Shown piece after piece: positions 51,981-60,852 of a stretch of DNA of 64,000 bases (position 1 is the stretch's first letter; each line of letters opens with the position of its first letter). The DNA is taken from contig CAXBNI010000001.1 in NCBI GenBank assembly GCA_963977105.1, positions 310,001 through 374,000 on the forward strand, read 5' to 3'. Made by a program: the position numbers and the translations under genes. Below the pieces are notes generated by a model, which was given only the letters and a program-made list of their open reading frames with translations, searched no databases and was not told where the DNA came from. The stretch is from UBA2705 sp963977105. GTDB taxonomy: Bacteria; Pseudomonadota; Alphaproteobacteria; Micavibrionales; Micavibrionaceae.

Positions 51981-53911
51981 TACTGCTGTTGTTGCGGTTG
52001 ATTATATAAAAATTCCAAAAGCTTCTCATTGATATGATATTTATATTTCTGCTGCAGTGAATTATAAAACAGTGAAATCGCCTCTTGCTGGACGTTTTGT
52101 GCCTCAGAAGATGCTGTGATTTTTGATGGCTCTGCATCCGCATTTGCTTTTTGGTTGAGGAGGCTACTTGTCTTTACCAAGGCCAGAATTGTCTTGCCGT
52201 TTGCCGGTAAGATTTGCGCCTTGCCAATTTCAGATGAAAGTAATAAACCGCGTGCCTGTGTTGAAATATCTTTTTCAGCTTTGTCATCGTTAAATGATGG
52301 GTCGCGTGAAATTGATGCTCTAATGCTTTTTCCTTTTACGGCTTTTGCGGCTTCTTTCCAGTTTAGTGAGCCATCGTTGATTCTGTCAGATAGGCCTTTG
52401 ACTTGAATAAAGGTCGCATTATCTTTTTGTTCTTTTGTCCATTGCTCTTTAACCGTTTTCTTGATGTCTTCAAAAGGCTTGACGATACTAGGCTCAATGC
52501 TGTCGATAACAATGAAACCAAGGGCAGAATCGCTCAGTTCAATAACGCTAGAGACTTCATCTGGGCCAAGTGCGTTTGCGGCCTTCAAGATATTTAATGC
52601 ATCTTCAGAGTTCAGATCTTTTAAAGGCGAGTCTTGGCTGCCTTCATAAACGCCGCGACGTGTCAGGTTTTTGTAATCAGCCGTGGTCATTTTATAATCT
52701 TTAATCACGACTTTAGGGTCTTCGCCGCTGAAGAGGCGGTCTTCTAGGTCGCTTAAAGTATGGTCTAGAGTTTGCCAAATTTCTTCTTCTAAAATCTCAG
52801 TTTTGATTTTCTCTTTAACATCAGTAAAGCTTGGTGTGTTTTCTGGGATGACATCAACGATTTTTAGCGTATGCCAGCCAAGCGCGGTCTCATAAGGGCC
52901 GAGAATATCGCCCTTTTTTACGCCAGAAGCAAAGGCGTCTTCATCAAGCTCTTTCGGTAGAGTACCTTGTGTGTAGGCTTGGGTTTCAACAAAGCTTGTA
53001 TCTTCGCCTGTAACTTTCTTTGCTGCGCGTGAAAGCGGTGTGCCTTTTTTCGCGGCGTCGATAATTTTCAGGGCGTCGCCTTCGTTATCGGCGATAGCCT
53101 GCGCGATTTTATGCTGCGCGGGCGTTGTGTAACTTGCTTTTTGTTCTTCATAAAGCGCTTGCGCGGCTTCGTCACTGACCGATAAGTCGTCTTGGATTTT
53201 TTCTTTGCTCAACGTTGCAACTGTAAAGCTGCGTTTTTCTGGTGTGCGGTAGCGTTCTTGGAACGACTTATAATAACGCATTAATGTTTCATCATCCGCA
53301 GGCTTTTCTAATTTTGCGGCGTTGTTGTCAATCACAACATAGTTGATCTCACGGACTTCCTCGTTAAAGGCGCTGACGTCTTTGGCAAGCAGCGTTGGAA
53401 TATGCAGGCTCGCGTTTTGCAACGCAGTTGTCAGGATACTGTTTGTCATCTCCGTTTGGACTTCATCAATGAAAATGGATTCGGTCATGCCGCTTTGGCG
53501 TAACAGACCGGCGAGGATGTCGCTTTTCTTTGATGTTGTGTCCTGCTGCATATATGGTTCAACAATGTCGTTAATATATGCAGTGATTTGTGCATTGCTA
53601 ATCGCAAGGCCAAGGTCGTTTGAGCCTTGGAGCATCAAAAGGTTGCGTACTTCACGGAAAAGCGCTTGGTGGATGATACCCATTTCAAACGCGGCTTCGG
53701 CTTCAATGCCTTGCATCGATATAATGCGGCGGACCTTGTTATCAAAAGGACGGCTGTGGATGGTGTGTGACCCAACCTTTGCAACGTCAGAGGTTTTTAT
53801 GCCGCTGCTAAAGAAGCCGCCAGCATCGGTTAGGACTAAGCCTGCCGCACCCAGAACAAGGAGAACTAAAAATAAACCAGAGAAAACGCCGCTGCGCATG
53901 TTTTTAAGCAT
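51980..53911 (-). CDS. ppiD: PpiD/SurA-like peptidyl-prolyl isomerase
   Basis: Inner-membrane-anchored periplasmic folding factor. 643 residues. One N-terminal membrane helix (FSGLFLVLLVLGAAGLVL, about 9-26), then a SurA-like N-terminal chaperone domain, and a parvulin rotamase domain near residues 240-360 (HKIAQAIADNEGDALKI, DILGPYETALGWHTLKI). The C-terminal half repeats the SurA-like helical arrangement and ends with a Gln-rich tail. The family is poorly conserved outside these motifs, so isomerase activity is not assured. First gene of the ppiD-trpE pair, as in relatives. Confidence 0.9.
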   Translation of the reverse strand: MLKNMRSGVFSGLFLVLLVLGAAGLVLTDAGGFFSSGIKTSDVAKVGSHTIHSRPFDNKVRRIISMQGIEAEAAFEMGIIHQALFREVRNLLMLQGSNDLGLAISNAQITAYINDIVEPYMQQDTTSKKSDILAGLLRQSGMTESIFIDEVQTEMTNSILTTALQNASLHIPTLLAKDVSAFNEEVREINYVVIDNNAAKLEKPADDETLMRYYKSFQERYRTPEKRSFTVATLSKEKIQDDLSVSDEAAQALYEEQKASYTTPAQHKIAQAIADNEGDALKIIDAAKKGTPLSRAAKKVTGEDTSFVETQAYTQGTLPKELDEDAFASGVKKGDILGPYETALGWHTLKIVDVIPENTPSFTDVKEKIKTEILEEEIWQTLDHTLSDLEDRLFSGEDPKVVIKDYKMTTADYKNLTRRGVYEGSQDSPLKDLNSEDALNILKAANALGPDEVSSVIELSDSALGFIVIDSIEPSIVKPFEDIKKTVKEQWTKEQKDNATFIQVKGLSDRINDGSLNWKEAAKAVKGKSIRASISRDPSFNDDKAEKDISTQARGLLLSSEIGKAQILPANGKTILALVKTSSLLNQKANADAEPSKITASSEAQNVQQEAISLFYNSLQQKYKYHINEKLLEFLYNQPQQQQ

Positions 53912-53980
53912 TAAGACTTATCCATTAAGTTAAAAATTCGTTCTATTTATAAAGCGCCGTTGAAAATACCGCAACAGTGA

Positions 53981-54009
53981 TTGCAATATCATCCACCTGT
54001 CTATATGTT
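53981..54009 (+). promoter_or_regulatory. Candidate promoter for tpiA-secG-pyrG
   Basis: TTGCAA (53981-53986) and TATGTT (54004-54009) with a 17-base spacer. An AAGGAG site (54030-54035) lies 9 bases before the tpiA ATG. Confidence 0.42.
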
Positions 54010-54044
54010 TGTATCAATATTTTGTCTTAAAGGAGTTTATATAA

Positions 54045-54824
54045 ATGCGCAAGTTAATCGCAGGAAATTGGAAGATGAGCTGCTATGGCGGCGAAGCGAT
54101 AGAGCTAACCGAGCAGATTAATGCTGGGCTTGATGCGAACCCTGATTTGGGTTTGGATGCAGAGCTGCTTATTTGCCCACCTTATTTATATACAGGCATA
54201 GTGCAAAGCGTTTTGGGCAGCGTCAGCGACGTGCTTGTCGGCGCACAAGATTGTGCGGTTAACGAAAATGGCGCACATACTGGTGACATATCTGCTTCGA
54301 TGCTGGCTGATGCAGGCTGTGAGTTTGTGATATTGGGCCATTCAGAGCGCCGTCAGAATCATGAAGAAAGTGATGATTTAATCGCAGAAAAAACTGAACA
54401 CGCTTTTGCTGCGGGTTTGAAAGTAATTTTATGCGTCGGGGAAACCGAAACGGAGCGCGATGCAGGCAAGGCCGAAGATATTGTCGGCGCACAAATCGAC
54501 AACGCGAACTTTGAGGGCGCAGATAGCAATAAAGTCGTTATTGCTTATGAACCTGTTTGGGCGATTGGTACAGGCAAGACCGCAAGCATTGACGATGTGA
54601 AGTCTATGCACGGTTTTATTCGTAGCAAATTGCAAGAAAAGCTTGCATATGGAAGTGATATACGTATTTTATACGGCGGTTCAGTAAAACCTGATAATGC
54701 GAAAGCTTTGCTTTCTGTGCCGAATGTAAATGGCGCATTAATTGGCGGCGCAAGCTTAAAAGCCGAATCTTTCTTGGCGATTGCTGAGGCGGCTATAGAC
54801 GCAGAACAAATTGCTGCGGAATAA
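54045..54824 (+). CDS. tpiA: Triosephosphate isomerase
   Basis: Interconverts glyceraldehyde 3-phosphate and dihydroxyacetone phosphate. 259 residues. Substrate Lys in AGNWKMS, catalytic His in LGHSERR, catalytic Glu in AYEPVWAIGTGKTAS with the flexible loop, and ILYGGSVKPDNA plus IGGASLKAESFLAI. Diverges from ppiD and leads a tpiA-secG-pyrG run. Confidence 0.97.
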   Translation: MRKLIAGNWKMSCYGGEAIELTEQINAGLDANPDLGLDAELLICPPYLYTGIVQSVLGSVSDVLVGAQDCAVNENGAHTGDISASMLADAGCEFVILGHSERRQNHEESDDLIAEKTEHAFAAGLKVILCVGETETERDAGKAEDIVGAQIDNANFEGADSNKVVIAYEPVWAIGTGKTASIDDVKSMHGFIRSKLQEKLAYGSDIRILYGGSVKPDNAKALLSVPNVNGALIGGASLKAESFLAIAEAAIDAEQIAAE

Positions 54825-54848
54825 CAAAAACGAAATTGAGAAGTTAAA

Positions 54849-55190
54849 ATGGAATCAGTAATCCTCGTTATACATTTAATTGTGGCGCTTGCCATTATCC
54901 TGCTTGTGCTATTGCAGCGCTCTGAAGGCGGCGGCCTTGGTATTGGTGGCGGTAGCGGCGGCCTTGGTAACTTGGCAACGGCGCATGGCACAGCAAATAT
55001 GCTAACCCGTGCAACGGCAATTGCAGCGGCCTGCTTCTTTATTACAAGCCTCGCGCTCGGTATTCTTGCGTCAAAAGGTGATGGCACACAAAGCGTATTG
55101 GATGCACTTGATGCGCCAATCGCAGGCATTGCCGTTGAAAAAGAAGTCACAGAAGACATGACCAACCCACAGGTTCCTATTTCAGAGTAA
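54849..55190 (+). CDS. secG: Preprotein translocase subunit SecG
   Basis: Small auxiliary subunit of the SecYEG channel. 113 residues. Two transmembrane helices (about 3-22 and 54-74) around the signature LLQRSEGGGLGIGGGSGGLG. The polar C-terminal tail is typical of alphaproteobacterial SecG. Lies between tpiA and pyrG as in relatives. Confidence 0.94.
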   Translation: MESVILVIHLIVALAIILLVLLQRSEGGGLGIGGGSGGLGNLATAHGTANMLTRATAIAAACFFITSLALGILASKGDGTQSVLDALDAPIAGIAVEKEVTEDMTNPQVPISE

Positions 55191-55201
55191 GCGTAAATAA
55201 C

Positions 55202-56836
55202 ATGACACGATATATTTTTATAACCGGCGGTGTGGTTTCTTCTTTAGGGAAGGGCCTTGGCTCCGCCGCTCTTGGTGCTTTGCTTCAGGCACGTGGATAT
55301 TCTGTCAGACTATGTAAGCTTGACCCTTATTTAAATGTTGACCCAGGCACAATGAGCCCGTTTCAGCATGGCGAAGTCTACGTGACCGATGATGGCGCAG
55401 AGGCTGACCTTGATTTAGGGCATTATGAGCGCTTCACAGGCCGTCCCGCTGTAAAAGGTGATAACATCACCACAGGGCGCATATATATGGAAGTGCTCAG
55501 CCGTGAGCGCCGTGGTGACTACCTTGGTGCGACGATCCAAGTCATTCCGCATATTACAGACCAAATCAAAGATTTTATCCGTGAAAAAGACGGCAGTGCT
55601 GATTTTGTGCTTTGTGAAATTGGCGGCACGGTCGGTGATATTGAAAGCTTGCCTTTCTTGGAAGCTATTCGCCAGTTTGGCAATGAAGTCGGGCGTGAGC
55701 GCTCTGCTTATATGCATGTGACATTGCTGCCTTATATCGCGGCGGCAGGGGAGCTTAAAACCAAACCAACGCAGCACAGCGTTAAAGAAATGATGAGCTA
55801 CGGCATTCAGCCTGATATTTTGTTATGCCGTGCGGAGCGTGAAATTGATGATAGCGACCGTTATAAGATAGGCCTGTTCTGCAATATTCCAGATGAAAAT
55901 GTTATTCCAGCATTGGACGTATCCACTATTTATGAAGTGCCGCTAAGCTATCATGCCGAAGGTCTAGATACGCAGGTACTTAAGCGTTTTAACTTGCCGC
56001 ATGACGAAGAACCAGACTTAAGCGTTTGGGAAAACATCGTTAAATGCATCAAAACGCCAGAAAGCGTTGTTGAAATCGCCGTTGTCGGTAAATACACAAA
56101 TTTGGCGGATAGCTATAAGTCTTTGAACGAAGCATTGGCACATGGCGGTATTGCGAATAACGTTAAAGTCAAAATTAAGTTCATTGAATCATCGGTTTTT
56201 GATAGCGGCGATAGCGACATCGTCGCTGCGCTTGGTGAGGTGCATGGCATTCTAGTGCCGGGCGGTTTTGGCGCGCGTGGCGCAGAAGGAAAAATCAAAG
56301 CGATTAAATTTGCCCGCGAACGTAAAATTCCTTATTTCGGCATTTGCTTTGGTATGCAAATGGCCGTGCTTGAAACGGCACGTAACTTGGCGGGCATAGA
56401 GGACGCGAACTCGACCGAGTTTGGCCCTTGCGATACCCCTGTCGTTGGCTTGATGACGGAATGGGATAAGGCCGGCGAAAAAGAACTTCGCGGCGTAGAT
56501 GCTGATTTAGGTGGAACGATGCGTCTTGGTGCTTATGACGCCAAGCTTAATGAAGGTTCAAAGGCGCGTGATATTTATGGCGCCGATGTGATATCGGAAC
56601 GTCATCGTCACCGTTATGAAGTAAATGTAAATTATAAAGAGGCGTTAGCGGCGGCGGGCTTAGTGTTTTCTGGTCTATCACCAGATGGCAGGTTACCTGA
56701 AATTGTAGAGCGCCCAGATCACCCTTGGTTTGTCGCGGTGCAGTTCCATCCAGAGCTTAAATCAAAGCCATTTGACCCACACCCCTTATTCGTTTCATTT
56801 GTCGGCGCCGCGATTAAGCAAAGCCGCTTAGTTTAG
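55202..56836 (+). CDS. pyrG: CTP synthase
   Basis: Aminates UTP to CTP using glutamine. 544 residues. Synthetase domain: FITGGVVSSLGKGLGSAAL, KLDPYLNVDPGTMSPFQHGEVYV, CEIGGTVGDIESLPF and KTKPTQHSV. Amidotransferase domain: VPGGFGARG, nucleophile Cys382 in FGICFGMQMAV, and VQFHPELKSKP. Works downstream of pyrH in the same nucleotide route. Ends 15 bases before a convergent unknown gene. Confidence 0.98.
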   Translation: MTRYIFITGGVVSSLGKGLGSAALGALLQARGYSVRLCKLDPYLNVDPGTMSPFQHGEVYVTDDGAEADLDLGHYERFTGRPAVKGDNITTGRIYMEVLSRERRGDYLGATIQVIPHITDQIKDFIREKDGSADFVLCEIGGTVGDIESLPFLEAIRQFGNEVGRERSAYMHVTLLPYIAAAGELKTKPTQHSVKEMMSYGIQPDILLCRAEREIDDSDRYKIGLFCNIPDENVIPALDVSTIYEVPLSYHAEGLDTQVLKRFNLPHDEEPDLSVWENIVKCIKTPESVVEIAVVGKYTNLADSYKSLNEALAHGGIANNVKVKIKFIESSVFDSGDSDIVAALGEVHGILVPGGFGARGAEGKIKAIKFARERKIPYFGICFGMQMAVLETARNLAGIEDANSTEFGPCDTPVVGLMTEWDKAGEKELRGVDADLGGTMRLGAYDAKLNEGSKARDIYGADVISERHRHRYEVNVNYKEALAAAGLVFSGLSPDGRLPEIVERPDHPWFVAVQFHPELKSKPFDPHPLFVSFVGAAIKQSRLV

Positions 56837-56851
56837 CTGCGCTTTGGCCAT

Positions 56852-57559
56852 TTAGCAGCGAACAGCTTTACTGATGAGTGCGCTGGCATAGTTTTTCTGT
56901 ATTGAGTTCGAGTGTATGTCAAAGCAGAGAGCTTCTAAGCATATAAAAGCGGTTTGCGTATAGACGACTTCAAAGAAAGGCGATTCTTCTTTGTTCTTCT
57001 TGAGCATTTCTCCGATATCTTGTGCATATTTATATGCGTCTTCTGGCGCGGTTCTCCAAAGGGCGAGCAGGCCTGTAAATAGATTCTCTGCATTTAGTGA
57101 TAAAATTATGAATGGGTGATCCGCTTTGGCGAGTGTACGCTCCATTTTTAGCATGTTGACCATAAAGTCATAGTTTGCGGTTTTTTTATCGTTGATTTTA
57201 TATGCATCACAATCCCAAAGACGTTCTTTTGCGCTGTCGAGCAGGCGTTTTAATGGCATTTGCTTAATAACGCTTTTGTTTTTAGGTGCGGCATCAAACA
57301 GATTGTTCATTTTTTTGATAAGTATATCCGCTTCGCGTTGTGATGCTGTTGTTATATACGTTGTAAGCTCGCTAATTGTGTTTGTGATGACGCAGTAATC
57401 AAAAATATGTTCTTCTAAGTAATGGGCGGTAAGCGCCAAAGTGACGTCAAGCGCGCCCTTTAGGCTGTCTATGCAATCGGCTTGGCTTTGTATCGCTTTT
57501 TTGCTTTTATCAAGCTGATTAATCTTGTGAAGATTTACTGTGTCTTTGCTATGTTGCAT
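56852..57559 (-). CDS. Unknown helical cytoplasmic protein
   Basis: 235 residues with no signal peptide or clear membrane helix, and no family recognised. Predicted mostly helical and charged, with several Cys (ADCIDSL, DYCVIT, WDCDAY, FICLEALCFD). It is convergent with pyrG and divergent from kdsA, thus alone in its transcription unit. The upstream GGCGGAACG gives a weak ribosome site. Codon use resembles the AT-richer orphan genes in the window. It interrupts the pyrG-kdsA neighbourhood conserved in relatives. Confidence 0.65.
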   Translation of the reverse strand: MQHSKDTVNLHKINQLDKSKKAIQSQADCIDSLKGALDVTLALTAHYLEEHIFDYCVITNTISELTTYITTASQREADILIKKMNNLFDAAPKNKSVIKQMPLKRLLDSAKERLWDCDAYKINDKKTANYDFMVNMLKMERTLAKADHPFIILSLNAENLFTGLLALWRTAPEDAYKYAQDIGEMLKKNKEESPFFEVVYTQTAFICLEALCFDIHSNSIQKNYASALISKAVRC

Positions 57560-57631
57560 GTTTCGTTCCGCCTAAAAGTTAATGAAAACTTAATCTTTAT
57601 TTAACATAATGTTAATTTTATTTATGCTTTA

Positions 57632-57661
57632 TTGCAAGTGTTTTCTCAAAATCAATATAAT
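57632..57661 (+). promoter_or_regulatory. Candidate promoter for kdsA
   Basis: TTGCAA (57632-57637) and a perfect TATAAT (57656-57661) with an 18-base spacer. The leader to the kdsA ATG would be about 125 bases. Confidence 0.55.
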
Positions 57662-57794
57662 TCAATATGTTAACGGGGGCTTGCGCTGCGGTGTATCGGC
57701 ATTGATAAGGCGCCGCTATAAAATCTATATGACATTTGAGCAAGAATGGATTATCTTTGCAGGGTTTGAAACGTATAATAATGATGGCGAAGTA

Positions 57795-58643
57795 ATGTCT
57801 GTAGTAAAAATCCAAAATCTTGAAGTCTCCAATAACCTGCCTTTTGTTTTATTTGGGGGGCTGAATGTTTTAGAGGACGAGACCACCACTTTGAAGGCGG
57901 TTGAAGTCTATAAAACCATTACTGATAAGCTGGGCATTCCCTTTGTGTTTAAAGCAAGCTTTGATAAAGCGAACCGCTCGAGCATCTATAGCTATCGTGG
58001 TGTGGGGATGGATGAGGGGCTTAAAATTTTCGCCAAAGTGAAGGCTGAATTTGATAATGTGCCGATCATAACGGATGTCCATGAACAGTATCAATGCGCG
58101 CCCGTTGCCGATGTTGTGGATGTTATTCAATTGCCAGCATTTTTGGCGCGCCAGACGGATTTAGTTAAGGCGATGGCTGATACTGGCGCGGTCATAAACA
58201 TTAAAAAGCCACAGTTTTTATCGCCATATCAAGTGGCCAATATTGTTGAAAAATTCAGAGAATGCGGCAATGATCAATTGATTTTATGTGAGCGCGGTTA
58301 CGCGCTTGGCTATGATAATTTGGTCGTAGACCCAATGGGTTTTGGCGTGATGAAGGAAGCCACAAATAATACACCGATTATTTGTGACACCGTACATGCA
58401 TCGCAAATGCGCCTGCCAGGCTCAGAAGCATCAGGCGGCCGCCGTAACCTTGTTCCTGACCTTACGCGCGCTGTGATGGCGATTGGTCTTGCAGGGCTGT
58501 TTATTGAGGCGTATGAAATTCCAGATCAAGCAAAATGCGATGGACCATCAGCGCTGCCATTTGACAAGTTAGAAGAGTACCTCGCACAGGCCAAAGCGGT
58601 CGATGACCTTGTTAAGTCAATGGACCTAGTGCAAATTAATTAA
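57795..58643 (+). CDS. kdsA: 3-deoxy-8-phosphooctulonate (KDO-8-P) synthase
   Basis: Condenses arabinose 5-phosphate with PEP to make KDO-8-P for the LPS inner core. 282 residues. LPFVLFGGLNVLED, VFKASFDKANRSSIYSYRGVG, ITDVHEQYQ, INIKKPQFLSPYQ, LCERGYALGYDNLVVDP and DTVHASQMRLPG are conserved. The frame is open back to 57609, but GGCGAAG ahead of 57795 and the family's N-terminus favour this start. eno follows, as in relatives, supplying PEP. Confidence 0.95.
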   Translation: MSVVKIQNLEVSNNLPFVLFGGLNVLEDETTTLKAVEVYKTITDKLGIPFVFKASFDKANRSSIYSYRGVGMDEGLKIFAKVKAEFDNVPIITDVHEQYQCAPVADVVDVIQLPAFLARQTDLVKAMADTGAVINIKKPQFLSPYQVANIVEKFRECGNDQLILCERGYALGYDNLVVDPMGFGVMKEATNNTPIICDTVHASQMRLPGSEASGGRRNLVPDLTRAVMAIGLAGLFIEAYEIPDQAKCDGPSALPFDKLEEYLAQAKAVDDLVKSMDLVQIN

Positions 58644-58694
58644 TTTAAATCAGCCGCTATGCGGGTAATAGAACAAAGAAATAAGGATTATTTT

Positions 58695-60008
58695 ATGACT
58701 GCAATTATTGATATTCACGCAAGACAGATTCTAGACAGCCGCGGCAACCCAACTGTAGAAGTTGATGTTATATTAGAAAGCGGCGCAATGGGGCGTGCGG
58801 CAGTGCCGTCTGGCGCGTCAACTGGTGCGCATGAAGCTGTTGAGTTGCGTGATGGACGCAAAGATTATTATGGCGGTAAATCTGTTGAGAAGGCTGTGGC
58901 CTTTGTGAATACAGAATTGCTCGAAGCGCTTATCGGCCTCGATGCAGAAGAGCAACTTTATATTGACCAGTTAATGTGTGACATAGACGGCACGCCAAAT
59001 AAGGCGCGCCTGGGTGCAAACGCAATTTTGGGCGTATCTTTGGCGATCGCAAAGGCAATGGCAAATGAAGTCGATATGCCGCTATACCGTTATATTGGCG
59101 GTGTTAAGTCGTCACTGATGCCCGTGCCGATGATGAATATTATCAATGGCGGCGAGCATGCTGATAACCCAGTTGATATTCAAGAATTTATGATTATGCC
59201 GATTAGCGCCGATAGTATCGCGACCGCTGTACGTATGGGGTCAGAAGTTTTTCATGCACTGAAAAAAGAGCTGTCTAGTAATGGTCTTAATACGAATGTT
59301 GGCGATGAAGGCGGCTTTGCGCCTGAGGTGAAGTCATCTGACGAGGCGCTTCAATATATAATGAAAGCCATTGAGGCTGCGGGGTATGTACCGGGTGAAG
59401 ATATTGTTTTGGCGTTAGATGCGGCGTCTTCTGAATTTTATGAAGACGGTAAATATCACCTGAAAGGTGAGGGCAAAGTCTTAACATCATCTGAGATGGT
59501 ATCTTACTATGCGGATTTATGTGCGCGTTACCCTATTGTGTCAATCGAAGATGGCTTAGATGAAGATGACTGGGTGGGCTGGGTTTCACTAACGGATGTG
59601 CTTGGAGAGACTGTACAGCTTGTTGGGGACGATTTGTTTGTTACCAACCCCGAGCGTCTTGCGCAAGGCATTGATATGGGCGCGGCGAATGCGATTTTGA
59701 TTAAGGTCAATCAGATCGGTACGCTTTCCGAAACGCTTGAAGCCATCGAGATGGCGCAAAAGGCAGGGTTCGGCGTGGTTATTTCTCATCGTTCAGGTGA
59801 AACTGAGGACGCAACGATTGCTGATTTGGCTGTTGCTGTTAATGCGGGTCAAATTAAAACAGGGTCGCTGTCACGTTCTGACCGCGTTGCGAAGTATAAT
59901 CAACTTATCCGTATCGAAGAAGAGCTCGGCCCTGTGGCACGTTTTTCTGGTCGTAACTTCATGCGCGGTGGTAAGGTATTAAGTAAGGCTAAATCTAAGG
60001 CGGCTTAA
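58695..60008 (+). CDS. eno: Enolase
   Basis: Dehydrates 2-phosphoglycerate to PEP. 437 residues. DIHARQILDSRGNPTVEVDV, AAVPSGASTGAHEA, GDEGGFAPEV, DGLDEDDW, GDDLFVTNP, LIKVNQIGTLSET and SHRSGETEDATIADLAV contain the metal ligands and catalytic Lys. ATG 58695 has AAGGAT upstream; an earlier in-frame GTG/ATG region is ignored. Confidence 0.98.
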   Translation: MTAIIDIHARQILDSRGNPTVEVDVILESGAMGRAAVPSGASTGAHEAVELRDGRKDYYGGKSVEKAVAFVNTELLEALIGLDAEEQLYIDQLMCDIDGTPNKARLGANAILGVSLAIAKAMANEVDMPLYRYIGGVKSSLMPVPMMNIINGGEHADNPVDIQEFMIMPISADSIATAVRMGSEVFHALKKELSSNGLNTNVGDEGGFAPEVKSSDEALQYIMKAIEAAGYVPGEDIVLALDAASSEFYEDGKYHLKGEGKVLTSSEMVSYYADLCARYPIVSIEDGLDEDDWVGWVSLTDVLGETVQLVGDDLFVTNPERLAQGIDMGAANAILIKVNQIGTLSETLEAIEMAQKAGFGVVISHRSGETEDATIADLAVAVNAGQIKTGSLSRSDRVAKYNQLIRIEEELGPVARFSGRNFMRGGKVLSKAKSKAA

Positions 60009-60043
60009 TATAGGGGGCGGCGCTCCCGTAAACCGGAGGCTTC

Positions 60044-60742
60044 ATGCGCGGATATATCTATATGATTATTGCTGCATTGTTAATGTGGCTACCGACGTTT
60101 GCTCAACGTTATGAGGGACATACGGGCAAGACTCTTGTTGCCTATAAAATGGCGCATGGTAATTATTTTGAAAGCGCTGTTGTTTATATTGTAGCGCATG
60201 GCGCAATGGGTGCGACTGGTTTTGTGCAGGGGGATCAGTTTGATGTCGATACCGCCAAGGCTTTAAATACTGTCCCTAATAAATTGCGTGAAGCGGGGCT
60301 GCCGATATTTAAAGGCGGGCCTGTTGGGCTTGATGCAACGTTCTTTGTCCTTGAGCAATTGGACGCGCCGATTGTTGAAGATGAATCGTCTGGTAATGCG
60401 CAGGCAAAGAAAAAGTCTAAGAAAAAGAAAGCCGCTACTGCCCCATCATGGAAGGTTTATGATTTTCTATCGACACCGGAGGAAAGCAAAGACACGTTTA
60501 TTGATGATATTATAAGTTCATATGAGGCGGATGATACGCCGCGCTATGTGCTGTTTGTTGGTTATGCTGGCTGGGCGCCAACGCAGCTTGAATTTGAAAT
60601 TTGGCGTGGATCTTGGCTGGTCTTGGACAGCCTTGATGCCGCTGTCTCTGCAGCGAGTTTTTCGCCAGCAGATTCGATTTGGCTGGATGCTTTTAAGAAG
60701 GCAGCAAAAAACAGTGAAAAAAAGCTGGGGAAAATTTATTAA
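60044..60742 (+). CDS. YqgE/AlgH-like protein with an N-terminal signal sequence
   Basis: 232 residues. After a hydrophobic N-terminus (YIYMIIAALLMWLPTFA, residues ~4-20) the YqgE/AlgH (UPF0301) layout is visible: GKTLVAYKM, YFESAVVYIVAHGAMGATGFVQG, IFKGGPVGLDATFFVLEQ and LFVGYAGWAPTQLEFEIWRGSWL. Ordinary YqgE proteins are cytoplasmic and lack such a leader. A lysine-rich insert (QAKKKSKKKKAA, near 122-136) sits in the middle. CGGAGG precedes the ATG. Function of the family is unclear. It follows eno by 35 bases. Confidence 0.8.
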   Translation: MRGYIYMIIAALLMWLPTFAQRYEGHTGKTLVAYKMAHGNYFESAVVYIVAHGAMGATGFVQGDQFDVDTAKALNTVPNKLREAGLPIFKGGPVGLDATFFVLEQLDAPIVEDESSGNAQAKKKSKKKKAATAPSWKVYDFLSTPEESKDTFIDDIISSYEADDTPRYVLFVGYAGWAPTQLEFEIWRGSWLVLDSLDAAVSAASFSPADSIWLDAFKKAAKNSEKKLGKIY

Positions 60743-60768
60743 ACAATTTGAGTCCTTTAGATAACTAT

Positions 60769-60783
60769 GTTCTCATTCTGTTC
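60769..60783 (+). promoter_or_regulatory. LexA-box-like direct repeat upstream of ftsB
   Basis: GTTC (60769-60772), seven bases, GTTC (60780-60783): the same pattern as in front of lexA. It lies 33 bases upstream of the ftsB -35 and not in the promoter core. One or two chance matches are expected in a window of this size on both strands. Confidence 0.4.
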
Positions 60784-60816
60784 TCAATAACCGATTGAAT
60801 CTAAAGCATTTTTTGT

Positions 60817-60846
60817 TTGACAGATATGATTCGTTTGTGATTCTAT
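60817..60846 (+). promoter_or_regulatory. Candidate promoter for ftsB
   Basis: A perfect TTGACA (60817-60822) and TTCTAT (60841-60846) with an 18-base spacer. The expected start site coincides with the ftsB ATG at 60853, which would give a leaderless or nearly leaderless mRNA. Confidence 0.55.
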
Positions 60847-60852
60847 AGAGTT

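Noticed and set aside
53343..53933. 196-codon plus-strand frame opposite ppiD
   Set aside because: Antisense to a well-supported gene; Ser/Arg-rich composition typical of shadows.
54545..55165. 206-codon minus-strand frame opposite tpiA and secG
   Set aside because: Antisense to two conserved genes; low-complexity Pro/Ala/Ser translation.
57609..57794. 62-residue N-terminal extension of KdsA
   Set aside because: It contains the probable promoter (57632-57661), and KdsA homologues begin close to the 57795 ATG.
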